Assembly: GCF_000004195.4 (NCBI RefSeq)
Contig: NC_030677.2
Span: 57,604,222-57,668,221 of the forward strand
Length of the DNA: 64,000 nucleotides
DNA from: Xenopus tropicalis
Lineage: Eukaryota; Chordata; Amphibia; Anura; Pipidae
Direction: 5' to 3'
Shown: positions 35,126-46,217 of the stretch, one piece after another
Position numbering within the stretch: the first letter of the stretch is position 1
Layout of the letters: each line of letters begins with the position of its first letter
The notes under the pieces: generated by a model
Told to the model about the DNA's origin: nothing
Seen by the model: only the letters and a program-made list of their open reading frames with translations
Databases searched by the model: none
Program-made: the position numbers and the translations under genes

Positions 35126-36012
35126 TTAAATGAACATGCATGTTTTCAGAATGGGGTAGTCTTATAGTTTAATAGGCAACATTAGTCTTTGCATTCGGAT
35201 GTTGAAACAAATATTTGCACTGGTCCTTGATATCTTGATATGTTCATGCAAAACGTTATGTAAAATAACATTAATAATCTAATCCCAACACTCTCATTTT
35301 CTGCCTTGTGCTGCCCTGGCATTTTGCAAAGAAAGAATTTGGCATAAAATAAAAACCCAAGGCTTGATCTCTGTTTTGATAAAGAAATCTTGGCCATATC
35401 CAGACTGAGTGTGCTAACTTTTGCCAGTCTGCTTTTGGATTTACTGCATATATCTAGTGCTTCCACGCATAAACATTTTCTTTGCAGTAAATCCCTGAAT
35501 ACCCTGAAATATGATAGGGTAGCATTTCACTTTTTATTTTCTACTATGTATTACTTCTTATTCTTAGCCTGAGGGATAGGTACTGACTGTGCTTTAGAGT
35601 TTACACATTTGGTCAAGCAGGGCTGACAATACCAAAAATGATAGGTTTTTCAATTTCTAAATTCACATTAAAGCCATTTATTTGTTTGGCTAAGCATCAA
35701 AATCTGTGCTGAATGTTTGCAGTCTAAGATACCCCGAAACAATAACAGATCCTGCTGAGCACTTTGTACCAAGAATTTCATTGAGGTAGAACACATGGAT
35801 GGTGTAGTAGTGCAGGGAGAGATTCAAAACAGGCTCTGGCATTTCAGGAACACAAAGGCCCAAACAGCCCCCCACAGGCCTAATAAACAGTGAATGTCTA
35901 TGGCATATTACAGCGGTCCCTTTGGCATTGGCCAGAATCTACAAATAGGGTTGTCACCGGGCAAGTAATTTACCAGCCTGGCCAGTAAAATACCAGCCAA
36001 GTCTGTGGTCAG

Positions 36013-38000
36013 TACATAGTTACATAGTTACATAGGGTTGAAAAAAGACCAGTGTCCATCAAGTTCAACCCATCCAAGTAAACCCAGCACACCTAACCCA
36101 CACCTAACAATCTATACACTCACATACATACACTATATATACAACCACTAGTACTAACTGTAGATATTAGTATCACAATAGCCTTGGATATTCTGATTGA
36201 TCAAGAACTCATCCAGGCCCCTCTTAAAGGCATTAACAGAATCTGCCATTACCACATCACTAGGAAGGGCATTCCATAACCTCACTGCCCTCACCGTGAA
36301 AAACCACCTACGCTGCTTCAAATGGAAGCTCCTTTCCTCTAATCTAAAGGGGTGACCTCTGGTGCGCTGATTGTTTTTATGGGAAAAAAGAACATCCCCC
36401 AACTGCCTATAATCCCCTCTAATGTACTTGTACAGAGTAATCATGTCCCCTCGCAAGCGCCTCTTTTCCAGAGAAAACAACCCCAACCTTGACAGTCTCA
36501 CCTCATAGTTAAAATCTTCCATCCCCTTAACCAGTTTAGTTGCACGTCTCTGCACTCTCTCCAGCTCATTAATATCCTTCTTAAGGACTGGAGCCCAAAA
36601 CTGCACTGCATACTCAAGGTGAGGCCTTACCAGGGACCTATAAAGGGGCAAAATTATGTTCTCATCCCTTGAGTCAATGCCCTTTTTTATACAAGACAGC
36701 ACTTTATTTGCTTTAGTAGCCACAGAATGACACTGCCTGGCATTAGACAACTTGTTATCAACAAAAACCCCTAGATCCTTCTCCATTAAGGAAACCCCCA
36801 ACACACTACCATTCAGTAGATAGTTTGCGTTTATATTATTTCTACCAAAGTGCATAACTTTGCACTTATCAACATTGAACCTCATTTTCCAGTTTGCTGC
36901 CCAGTTATCTAATTTTGTCAAATCGCTCTGCAAAGCGGCAGCATCCTGCATGGAACTTATAGTTTTGCACAATTTAGTGTCATCAGCAAAAATAGAAACA
37001 GTACTGTCTATGCCCACCTCCAGGTCATTAATAAACAAGTTAAAAAGCAAAGGCCCAAGGACTGACCCCTGCGGTACTCCACTAACCACACTGGTCCAAT
37101 TAGAAAATGTTCCATTTACCACCACTCTTTGTACTCTATCCTTCAGCCAGTTCTCTATCCAATTACAAATATTATGTTCTAGGCCAATATTCCTTAATTT
37201 GATCATTAACCTTCTGTGAGGTACTGTATCAAACGCTTTAGCAAAGTCCAAGTAGATGACATCAACTGCCATTCCAGCATCGAGGTTCCTGCTCACCTCC
37301 TCATAAAAGGCGACTAAATTAGTCTGGCAAGATCTGTTACGCATAAAACCATGCTGGCACAAACTAATAGTATTGTGAACTGCAATGTATTCAAGTACCC
37401 TATCCCTTATTACCCCTTCCAAAAGTTTTCCTACTACTGATGTCAGACTAACAGGCCTATAGTTTTCAGGCTGAGAACGGGATCCCTTTTTAAATAACGG
37501 CACCACATTAGCAATCCGCCAGTCTCTTGGCACCATGCCAGACCTCAATGAATCCTGAAAAATTAAGTGAAGAGGTTTGGCAATCACAGCGCTCAGCTCA
37601 TTTAATACCCTGGGATGAATCCCATCCGGCCCTGGACCTTTGTTTACCTTTACATGTTCAAGTCTCTTTTGAATTTCCTCCCGAGTGACCCATGCGCCAG
37701 TAGCTAAATTACTAGAACTGGGCATATTACAAGGGAAGCCTTCATTATCTGGCTCCTCAGATGTATAGACAGATGAAAAATAAGAGTTCAAAATTTCAGC
37801 TTTTTCCCCGTTCTCATCAATCAACTTACCCCCCCGTGATAATAAAGTTCCCACCCCTTCTTGCTTCATTTTTTTACTATTCACATAATTAAAAAATAAT
37901 TTAGGATTCTTTTTACTCCTAGCTGCAATATCCCTTTCCATTTCTATTTTAGCTTGCTTGATAGCTTTTTTGCATGCTTTATTTGCTTCCTTGTACCTGA
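36013..38000 (-). mobile_element. CR1-like LINE, 5'-truncated, with 8-bp 3' tail repeats
   Basis: The element spans the reverse transcriptase frame plus a short 3' UTR. On the minus strand it ends in repeats of ATGTAACT (plus strand 36013-36034), the 8-bp tail style of CR1-clade LINEs. The plus strand beside the tail reads ATAGGGTTGAAAAAAGACC, and a near-identical block lies next to the tails of the copies at 3090 and 57122. The 5' break is near 38000. I could not define a clear target duplication. The host site is the interior of a hAT-like element at 35946-38052. Confidence 0.9.
36154..37941 (-). CDS. CR1-like LINE reverse transcriptase (ORF2 C-terminal part), intact frame
   Basis: An uninterrupted 595-codon frame encodes the reverse transcriptase of a non-LTR retrotransposon. 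PGPDGIHP (about 103-110), NYRPVSL (160-166), YLDFAKAFDTVPH (230-242), GVPQGSVLGP (288-297) and the catalytic FADD (318-321, at 36979-36990) appear in order. A thumb and C-terminal domain follow, including KCKVMHFGRNN, EKDLGV, ERVQRRATKLVKGME and LEKRRLRGDM. These blocks match the CR1 clade as I know it from chicken CR1. The frame stays open upstream of the first Met to about 37999, so that Met is not the native start. The APE endonuclease and ORF1 are missing, so the copy is 5'-truncated and cannot move itself. It lies in the last ednra intron in the same orientation as the gene. Confidence 0.93.
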   Translation of the reverse strand: MERDIAARSKKNPKLFFNYVNSKKMKQEGVGTLLSRGGKLIDENGEKAEILNSYFSSVYTSEEPDNEGFPCNMPSSSNLATGAWVTREEIQKRLEHVKVNKGPGPDGIHPRVLNELSAVIAKPLHLIFQDSLRSGMVPRDWRIANVVPLFKKGSRSQPENYRPVSLTSVVGKLLEGVIRDRVLEYIAVHNTISLCQHGFMRNRSCQTNLVAFYEEVSRNLDAGMAVDVIYLDFAKAFDTVPHRRLMIKLRNIGLEHNICNWIENWLKDRVQRVVVNGTFSNWTSVVSGVPQGSVLGPLLFNLFINDLEVGIDSTVSIFADDTKLCKTISSMQDAAALQSDLTKLDNWAANWKMRFNVDKCKVMHFGRNNINANYLLNGSVLGVSLMEKDLGVFVDNKLSNARQCHSVATKANKVLSCIKKGIDSRDENIILPLYRSLVRPHLEYAVQFWAPVLKKDINELERVQRRATKLVKGMEDFNYEVRLSRLGLFSLEKRRLRGDMITLYKYIRGDYRQLGDVLFSHKNNQRTRGHPFRLEERSFHLKQRRWFFTVRAVRLWNALPSDVVMADSVNAFKRGLDEFLINQNIQGYCDTNIYS

Positions 38001-39108
38001 TGAAAGTTTCACAAATGCACCTACTTATTTAATTGGCAAGGTAGCAACCCTATCTACAGTTTGCCAGTCCGGACTGCCCCTGACACTACACAGGAAGTTG
38101 ACCAAGAACCAAGGGACAGGAAGCTACAGAGTAAAACTTTGACTCTTGAGATCTTTACTCGGTAATGGCTGTAGCTCCAGACTCATGTAGAAGCCCTCTG
38201 CCTAAAGTACTTCAGAACAATCATTTTAACCTGATATTTGTTTAGGCATTAGTTTCCATCTAGTAACTTCACATTGTGAAACAAGAAAATGGCTGCTGAA
38301 CAGAGTAAATGTCAGACTGATATAATAAGTCATATGAATGTTTAGACTATAACAAACTATTATGGTGTGTAATTGTATAGGATAATTATTGATGACGTTT
38401 TAAACAAAGCCACCAAATACTATTTCATCTTTGCTAAGAGTTTGATCTGTAGCATGTACAGTGCAGTAAATGCTACAGTCAGTAGTATACACATACTTTA
38501 GATGTATGGATGACATAGTGTGTGCCAAGCTCATAATTTTTCAAGCATATATGGAAATGAAGCAGTGTTCAAGAATTGTATCTGTGTAAAAGGAAGAGTG
38601 AAGTCTTGTTTTGCAGTGTAACTGCTATATATATATATAAATTTAGAAAAAGCCCATACAAAGAAATATGTGTTATACTTTTATATCACATTTACAACTG
38701 TTTTTACTTTTTAGCTTATAATAACAAAATATACAGTCACTGCCTTCTAAACGTTTGAATAAGCACTCCATATGAAGCAGACAGGGATCATTTGTGTAAA
38801 TAGATCCCATTATAAAGAAGTCAGTTGCCCACAAAAATGTCATTGTTTTGGATTAAAAGAATGTTTTTATTTAGCTGCTGTTTGTGGGAACTCTTATTGC
38901 AGTCCTATAAATATATATGTATATAAAATCAGTAATGGTTTGCTTGTAAACTGGAGTATTCTACAGTTATAATCAGCTAAAGTACACCATATATATGTGT
39001 ATACTATGCTAGTGAGGGCTTGTTCACTTGTTTGTATTTCATACAATCAGGTGCTGGAACAATAGATATTTTTTTAATGCACAGGATAATGAATACTTGT
39101 CTACTTAC

Positions 39109-39217
39109 CTGGAAGCAGTTTTTAAATTTCTTGCTCACAAAATAGAGAGCTATAGGATTGATACAGGAGTTGAGCGCTGCTAGGTTAATACTGATGAAAT
39201 CCATTACCAACAAAAAG
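39109..39217 (-). CDS. ednra: ednra exon: TM7
   Basis: This 109-bp exon has acceptor ttctttag and donor TTCCAG|gtaagt. It encodes [20 protein letters not shown] followed by [22 protein letters not shown] is the endothelin receptor version of the class A NPxxY motif, and KKFKNCFQ begins helix 8. It ends in phase 0. The intron that follows (34240-39108, 4,869 bp) carries the nested LINE insertion. Confidence 0.95.
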
Positions 39218-39404
39218 CTAAAGAATAAAACAGAAAATGTATTCATTAATGTTTGCAGAAACCCCTCTGCATGCCAATTTTACAAGAAGAGCAAACACAG
39301 CCGTATACTGAATGGTTTAAAGAGGTTTTCACTGTAAAATCTCCTTGTATTTTATGTGACTGAAAAATGAATATATAATGTTTCCTGTTATTAGGATAGT
39401 TTGC

Positions 39405-39897
39405 ATGGTAGAATCCAGCTCCATTTCCCATTGACTCCATTTTAATTAAATAATTCACATTTTTAAAAATGATTTTCCTTTTCTCTGTTATAATAAAACA
39501 GTACCTTGAACTTGATCCCAACTAAAGTAAGATTAATCCGTATTGGAATCAGAACAATTCTATTGGGTTCAAGAAAATCCCTGATTCCAAGCATTCTGGA
39601 TAACAGGTCCATGACAGGTAATGTATGTGTAGCACACAATACATGCATAACTGCTGATGTTGATTTCATTACAAGGGCATGGAAACACAGCATGAAATGG
39701 CTGTGCGTACGAACCCTAAAGCTCCAATATATGGCAGTCATTTCCCATAATGTTAAATTTATCATAACATGAAGGATAGTTGCTAAGCAATCCTATTGAG
39801 TCTTTTAATTTTAAATAATTTTGAATAGGTTTTAAGGAAAGGCCCTTATCTAACAGACTCCAGTTCCTGAGCAATTTGGATAATAGATCCAATACCT
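39405..39897. mobile_element. fragments of TACAGGTATGGG-family elements
   Basis: Two pieces (39405-39620 and 39770-39897) carry CCATTGACTCCATTTTAA, AACAGTACCTTGAACTTG, CAATCCTATTGAG and GGATAATAGATCCAATACC. They fill most of the 762-bp ednra intron. Confidence 0.65.
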
Positions 39898-39979
39898 TGG
39901 AGTTGGTAGGCTTTCCTAGCTGCATTCATCAATCCCATTTTGTCTATTTAATTATATGGTGAAGACTTTGAAACCTTAC

Positions 39980-40113
39980 CTGAGGAGCTCACAGCGGCTG
40001 GGATCCAACTCGTTGTAAATTGTTTTCTTAATAATTCGACTGAGATGTAACGGGAACCAGCAAAGGGCAAATATTACTACCAGGCAGAAAACGGTCTTTG
40101 CAACTTCACGGCG
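39980..40113 (-). CDS. ednra: ednra exon: TM6 and ECL3
   Basis: This 134-bp exon lies between acceptor ttactgcag and donor CTCAG|gtaagg. It encodes [20 protein letters not shown] in TM6, [20 protein letters not shown] in the loop that follows, and CELL plus two bases of a Ser codon. The CWFP motif is the class A TM6 proline kink. The exon ends in phase 2 and is completed by the first base of the next exon, giving [12 protein letters not shown]. The intron to the next coding exon is short, 762 bp, and holds fragments of the TACAGGTATGGG repeat. Confidence 0.95.
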
Positions 40114-40199
40114 CTGCAGTAAACATTAATCAGTAATTAATACTGGACAAAATGTGTATAGTCCTTATATATATATATGTACTGTATATAAAAAAGGAG

Positions 40200-40300
40200 T
40201 ATAAATTAGGGTTTGTCCCTGGTCGTGTCGAAACGTTGGAATTTTTTCAATAAAAACACTTTTTCTTTTGTATCAAGTCCCTGTGTGTGCGGCACTCTTT
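40200..40300. repeat. repeat with GTCGAAACGTTGG motif
   Basis: GGTCGTGTCGAAACGTTGGA followed by TTTTTTCAATAAAAACAC is a block I associate with a dispersed amphibian repeat. A related pattern is seen at 43165-43240. The source element is not identified. Confidence 0.4.
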
Positions 40301-40483
40301 CTATTATATATATATGTGTACTGTATATAGAAAGGAGTATAAATTCTAAATTGCACTTTCTAAAATTCCCACAAGAAATTGTGGTAGAGATCCCGTACAC
40401 TACATGGCTGGCCCGGCTGTCTTCCCTTAACCAAACCTGTTCACTGAAGTATAAAACAGCCTGAACTATCATGGAGATCCTAG

Positions 40484-40750
40484 ATGGCGATGCTATTACA
40501 TGGTGACCCTGTGGTCATGGGGAGACAGGGTGACCTAGACCGGGGGGTTTACTTCCTCTGCTGTTGCAAAAAAAAAGTCCCCACTCCCCACAACTCTCTG
40601 GTAGGAGCAGGGATTTATATGTGGGCTAGGGGATGGGGGCCAGGTAGGGATTTTCTACTCTGTTTTGGTCCCCTCTGGAAATGTTTTATTTTGCATGGGG
40701 GCCCAGGGCAGAGGTCAAAGGGAAATGTTCTTTTGACTTCCAGCTTTACA
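40484..40750. repeat. dispersed repeat shared with 63800-64000
   Basis: GGGAGACAGGGTGACC, GGGATTTATATGTGGGC, GGGGATGGGGGCCAGG and GGGGGCCCAGGGCAG have counterparts (GCAGGGTTTTATATACGAGG, GGGCACCTCTAAAGATTTTA) near the right edge of the window. The family is not identified. Confidence 0.4.
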
Positions 40751-41072
40751 GCTATTGTACAGCAGCCTTTGCCCTGCAGGACAGGACTATATCCTTGCAG
40801 ACAGTTAAAATAAAAGAGGTTGGATTCCAGACAGCTGAAGTTCTACAAATGCATAAAAGCTTAAGTACAAAAAAATGCTAAAAGCAGTTTATCAGTGAGT
40901 ACATCTGTTGTTGTGCCTCGCCCCGCCCCCCCTTTCAAGTACAGCAATTTCCCAATTATTCCGATGCCTGTCAGTTTTGAATTTGTACTAATAAAAAGCT
41001 GTGTCCAAATACATATACCAGTAATAGTTAATCCGCACACTGCAAGAGTGATAGGGTAACAGCGTTATTTAC

Positions 41073-41225
41073 CTGTTTCAGGTGCTCACTAAGAGCAATC
41101 CGTAGGCTTCCTTTCCTCTGGTGCAGCATTTCGCAGGTCATCATAGTATAAAACACCCCAGTGCAAGCCAAAGGCACACAAAAGTAGCACCCAAAGAGCC
41201 ACCAGTCTTTTGCAACTTTGTAGAA
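41073..41225 (-). CDS. ednra: ednra exon: end of ECL2, TM5 and ICL3
   Basis: This 153-bp, 51-codon exon is in phase 0 at both ends, with acceptor ctttgcag and donor CAG|gtaaat. It reads [20 protein letters not shown] in TM5, then [20 protein letters not shown] and EHLKQ in the third cytoplasmic loop. KDWWLFG and [13 protein letters not shown] are strongly characteristic of endothelin receptors. ICL3 is the segment that contacts the G protein in this family. The reading frame runs without a break into the next exon, which begins RREVAK. Confidence 0.95.
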
Positions 41226-42559
41226 CTGCAAAGAAAAGAGAAAACAGGAATTAACCAAAAAGTTTCAGTTTTCTCATGCCACTACATCTTCTGCATCTTT
41301 CTGTCTCTCAGCTGCTCTTGGGCCATCTCTTCTTATCTTCCACTTCTGATTTTTATATGGTGTTCTGCAGGTTATTTTGGAATAAGACATGACAATTTGG
41401 TCCTGGCCTACAGAATCATTTTGGGAGATTGTAACTCTGTGTTTTCAAGCTGGCAAACACATGGTGCTAAAGTGCCCAAAACAGCCCTGTCTGACTTTTA
41501 TGTGAAACATCTGAAATCACTTGTGTAAGTGCCTTGCAGGTAATGTGCATAGCAGTTAATCAGGGTGATCTGCAGCATTTTAGTGCTACCTGTTTGGGTT
41601 TCTTGAAACTATGGCATTTAGACAGAGTGTCCCACCCTGTGTGCTATTGGCCTTAAAATTCAGCTTATATAAAATACTATTAAACAGTTAAGTATTGCGT
41701 GCCTATATCACATTTGAAACTTGTATGGAATGAGTTATCTCAAAGGGGCCCTAAAAAGGGGGTCTCTCCTGTATTACACAACCCAAATGTAAAAATTGTT
41801 ATACAGCATCAGACTTGCCCCCATGAATACCAAACTGGCTTATATTTTATATATTTAGCCCTGACATATTACACTGCTTTTTGCATAGAAAGATGTGATT
41901 GCTCTGGGACTAATAGTTGTAGCTTATACATATTGATCTCCATGGTATATGATTGCTAGAGCATTAAAAGGGGGCACGTAAACAGTTATCAGTTGAAATG
42001 AGTAATGTTTAGTCAGTTTTTAGTAACTAAGATCAACTTTCATGTCTAATCAGTGGAGGGGCCAGAATCATAAAGGGATTTTAAAACCTGCATACAAAAC
42101 AAGGAAGCTGGGTTTGATGATCGTTGTTGGCCCCTCCACACGTCGGCTCTTGGAGTGACAGGGGTGAAAGATCAGTATATACTTCATTTAGACTAAGATG
42201 GGGTTTTCTGACCTTCTTAATATCCACTACATAAAGGTCCCCTGGGAATTCTGGAATGTGAAAGCCTCTTAAAAATAACCTAGAGGCAGAGACCAAGAGT
42301 CATTTCATTCAGATAATTGCTGCATTGTGGTGTCTTGCTGATTTTAAGGAGAGCTAATACTTTTCTTTAACAAGATCACTTTCTACAAGGCTTTTAAGGT
42401 TTATCCTGTCTCTATTTAACAGTCATTTATTGTACAACCAAGGGGAACACAGTATATAATGCCATTATTTTCGTATCTGATATTACTGCAAAGTATAGCC
42501 ACCCAGTAGATATTGTTTCCCTTCCATTTAGCTACATTGAAACACAGTACACAGTACAC

Positions 42560-42925
42560 AAACACAAATAATTCAATTTTTTTTTTAAATGATCTCCTGT
42601 TCGTCTGTTATAATAAAAAAGTACATTGTATTTCATCTTAAATAAGCTACAATTAATCCTTATTGGAGGAAAAATAATCCTATTAGTTTTAATTAATGTT
42701 TATATAATTTTTTATTATTCAAATTATGGAAAGATCCCTTATCTAGAAAACCCCAGGTCCCAAGCATAACATAACAAGTCTTATATATAATTATATATAT
42801 TATATATATAATCTTATATATATATATGCTTATGGTACAAGTATAGAGTCCCTGATCCAAAAACCCGTTATCCAAAAAGCTCTGAATTATGGGAAGGCTT
42901 CCCCATTGTCTCTACAATAAGCAAT
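42560..42925. mobile_element. two TACAGGTATGGG-family fragments around an AT-rich stretch
   Basis: The first piece (42560-42780) keeps AATCCTTATTGGAGGA and AACCCCAGGTCCCAAG. The second (42838-42925) starts TACAAGTATAGAGTCCC. Between them lies an AT-rich palindromic run (42781-42830). Confidence 0.6.
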
Positions 42926-43109
42926 TCAAAAGGTTGAAAAAAAAAACGTAAAACCAATACAATTTTTTGAATAAACTTATTGGAAAGTTACTTAGATTTA
43001 CATTTTCTTTAAGTGTGCAAAAAAAATTTTGGGTGGAGAACCATCATTTGAAAGATAGCATACCATATATTTATAATTACCTAAATGATTGTGTTACCCT
43101 GTTGGGGAT

Positions 43110-43275
43110 GTCAATAGTGAAAATAGTGACATTTACTTAAGTGCAAAAGGCAACGTTTTCCATCCACAGGCTTGATAAAGGGCTGAATTAAATCCTGAAA
43201 CATTGCCTTTTGCACTTAAGTAAAAGTCACTATTTTCAAAATAACTGGAGTGCTGCTGTTTTCACTATTGATATT
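43110..43275. repeat. imperfect inverted repeat around TTACTTAAGTGCAAAAGGCA
   Basis: The block AAATAGTGACATTTACTTAA plus GTGCAAAAGGCAACG is mirrored by CATTGCCTTTTGCACTTAAG plus TAAAAGTCACTATTTT about 35 bp further on. Outer copies of TTTTCACTATTGA extend the palindrome. Confidence 0.7.
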
Positions 43276-43504
43276 GTTTTACCCGGGCAGAGGGTACAGT
43301 GTGCACCTGGGGCTACAAGAAGCTGTTTTTCCACCATGTAGCACACCTTAATTGATTTAATTCCCTGATGGAGGATGGTTACACTGATGCAATCAATATA
43401 AAATCTCTTAAATCTCTAATGAATATCTAAAACTGAGAACCACCATATCCCTTGCCTGTGCTAATACATTCTGCATAGATACAACAGCACAATTTATTTA
43501 TCTG

Positions 43505-43690
43505 GGTTCTAGAGATTATTCTTTATTTGTATGGCACTGCTATATTCCTCAATGCTTTACAGAGATTATACATCTTTCAAACACAATAGGGACAATTTTA
43601 TCAGGAGCCAATTAACCTGCCTGTATTTTTATGGGGTGTGGGAGGAAAGGAGTACCCCAAGGAAAACCCACCCAAGCACGGATTGAACAC
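43505..43690 (-). mobile_element. tRNA-derived SINE body fragment
   Basis: It contains CAATGCTTTACAGAGATTAT, TTAACCTGCCTGTATTTTTA and GGGAGGAAAGGAGTACCCC, the body blocks seen in full at 59603-59935. Confidence 0.65.
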
Positions 43691-44916
43691 AAGCAGTATG
43701 GCAGTTGCCACTAGCATGGATAAATACACATATGACAAGACAAATGCTCGCTGTAAAGGGTAAGCTTACCATAAATAAAATGTAAATCCTACATAAAACA
43801 GGGCACATTATAACAGGACCCAAATATTGCTAACCCTGCTAGTTATATATAAACCAAATTAACAGTCACATAAAATGTCAAACCTTGAAAACATAGTCAA
43901 GGACAGGAAGCACTGTGCCCACATAGTTCCATTAATTCAAAAACCCATCTGGCACCCATGTAATAAGTGTTGTATAAAATGCGACAATTCAGCAGTAAAA
44001 TTCTGACCAACAAAATGTTAGGACTCATCATTATACAGTAAATGCAAATTGTCTGTGACATCAATAGATGTGGAAATAGGGGCTAACGTGGATGGTGACC
44101 CTTGAGGGCTTCAGTGCTTAAACAAATAAAGCTGTGTGGAGAGCCTGCGACTGATTAAATGCAGGCAATGAACAGCGCACCCATCTCATTTTACATGAGG
44201 GCTTGACTGAAGAGAAATAGACATCCTTTTGTTATCCCTACCGGTCCAGCTGGAAACAGTTTTCAACAGGAAATGTGCATTCAGAGCGACTTTCTTTATG
44301 CAGCAAGATACTATTTAACATTCATTGGCTCTTGCATAGTGTGCGCGCTATGATTTAGTTTCAACTTCTAGCGGTATGTGTAACCCTGAGGGTACATGCG
44401 GCAGAACAGGGGGTACTGATGAATTAGTTCAGCTTAATTAAAAACACCACTCTCCGTCTGCTATACTGAATACGTTTGGGGTGCATCTTGTACTTGGAAG
44501 GAAGAAGGCATGGCTACAACGAACATACAGGAAAATGGTTAACCAACTGCGATTTATTAGCACTATGCATACCCTACAGTCCAAAGCAATCAGTGGTTCG
44601 CTCTTCTACTCTGTTACACCACATCCTGCAAAATGGGCCAATTGTTACAACTTTTTTTTAAAGTAACTATAGCATCTGGGACCAATATCCTGATAAAAAC
44701 GTTAATGAAAGACAATGTTAAGGACTCAGAATAAAAGAGACAAAGTTTTCAAGGTACATAAATGAAATGCTTTTTTTCAGGCTTTGTTTTAGAGTAAATA
44801 CAACTATTTCTTATAGCTGACACATGCATTAGTGATTGAGAATAATGAATTATACTGTACAATGCACTACTGTTGGCTTTGTGTGCAACATGAGTGAAAA
44901 TAGTATGAAATAATAC

Positions 44917-45213
44917 ACAGGTATGGGATCCCTTATCCAAGCCTGTCTCCCATAGACTCCATTTTAATCAAATCATTCAGAATTTTAAAACTGATTTCCT
45001 TTCTCTCTGTAGAAATAAAACAGTACCTTGTTATTTATCCCAACTAAGATATAAATAATCCTTATTGGATGCACAACAATCCTATTGGGTTTAATTAATG
45101 TTTTATTGATTTTTTTAGCAGACTTAAGGTATGGAGATCCGAATTACGGAAAGACCCATTATCCGGAATACCCTTGGTCCTGAGCATTCTGGATAATGGG
45201 TCCCATACCTGTA
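44917..45213. mobile_element. TACAGGTATGGG-family element, nearly complete
   Basis: It runs from ACAGGTATGGGATCCC to GGGTCCCATACCTGTA, with a small deletion in the left arm (CCCTTATCCAAGCCTGTCTC). Confidence 0.85.
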
Positions 45214-45902
45214 ATAAGGTATGCACACTGATCATTTATTACTATCCTCCTCTCTCAAAAATCTAAATGGAGTAGTAAAAGCAATTCCAAAGTCTTATTA
45301 TATTCTGGTATTCATATGAAAGTTTTTTGGCCTCCATTCCTAAAGATTTCTACTAATGAAATGAAATGTACACTTATCCCTGTAGCTGCACTGTGAGCCA
45401 ATATCTGGGCCTTTTTTAGATCTAACATTTTAGGTGCTAAATTACACAAATGTGATTTTTCTCTAGTATCCAATCAGAACTTGCCATTCATTTTTTAACA
45501 TGAAGTAGAACGAAATAGGGCTCGAGACTGAATAAGTTCTGAGAACCTCCCATACAAATCATACAGTCTCTTTCTTTTACAAGATTGCCATACCTGATGC
45601 TTTACAAAAGTATTCACCCAGATTATCCTCATTTTATTACAGTTGGGGCCCTTGGATTGTTCTAAAAAAGGCTTGTTCTCCATTTGATTCCTTTGGGTTT
45701 GATTTTGATATAGTGTGGTTTTCTGTTTGCATCTGTATTCCAGAGTGAATGAATAATCAATCTGCGCTATCACCCACTGTATTAAGTTAACCACTTATTC
45801 ATTTCATATTCATGAATCTGTTTATTTGCGGAATTGTCAAGAATGGAATTATGATACCACAAGGTCAGCATGTTCCTTAGAATTGTTTGCTTTATTAATT
45901 GC

Positions 45903-46217
45903 AGTACAGATATTTGATGTATTATACAGAATGCTTGTGACCTAGGGTTTTCTGCATAATAGATTTCCGTAATTTGGATCACCATACCTTAAGTCTGCTA
46001 AAAATCTTTTAAACATTAAATAAGTGCAAAAGGACAGTTTTGCCACAAATATGGATTCATGCAGCTTAGTTGGGATCAAGTGCAAGGTACTAATTTATTA
46101 TTAGAGAATTTTTTTTTTTTTAAATTTAGAATAATTTGCTTAACATGGAGTCTATGGCAGATGGCCTTTCTGTTATTCAGAACTTTCTGGACACCAGGCC
46201 TCTGGATAACATATCTA
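45903..46217. mobile_element. diverged TACAGGTATGGG-family element
   Basis: It begins TACAGATATTTGATG and ends GGATAACATATCTATGTA. Conserved middle blocks include TTCCGTAATTTGGATCACC and ATGGAGTCTATGGCAGATGG. Confidence 0.72.

Larger units (their letters stand above)
35946..38052. mobile_element. hAT-like MITE (TAGGGTTG..CAACCCTA) split by the LINE
   Basis: Left end TAGGGTTGTCACC at 35946 and right end GGTAGCAACCCTA ending at 38052 are imperfect inverted repeats with the TAGGG start typical of hAT elements. Flanks TCTACAAA (35938-35945) and TCTACAGT (38053-38060) agree at six of eight positions, as expected for an aged 8-bp target duplication. Only about 120 bp of the element remain around the LINE: a left arm rich in GGCCAGTAAAATACCAGCC and a short right arm. 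Confidence 0.72.
35813..38082. mobile_element. outermost hAT-like MITE of the nest, related to 16891-17026
   Basis: The blocks CAGGCTCTGGCATTT, GGCCCAAACAGCCCCC and GTCTATGGCATATTACAGC occur in the same order in the compact copy at 16891-17026. The terminal TTTGCCAGTCCGGACTG appears only after the TAGGG element, at 38060-38076. This places the TAGGG element inside this one, a few bases before its right end. The left terminus is worn and no target duplication is visible. Confidence 0.6.

Noticed and set aside
36860..37219. 119-codon plus-strand frame
   Set aside because: Antisense shadow of the LINE reverse transcriptase.
41121..41528. 135-codon plus-strand frame
   Set aside because: Partly antisense to a genuine ednra exon (41073-41225); the remainder is intron.
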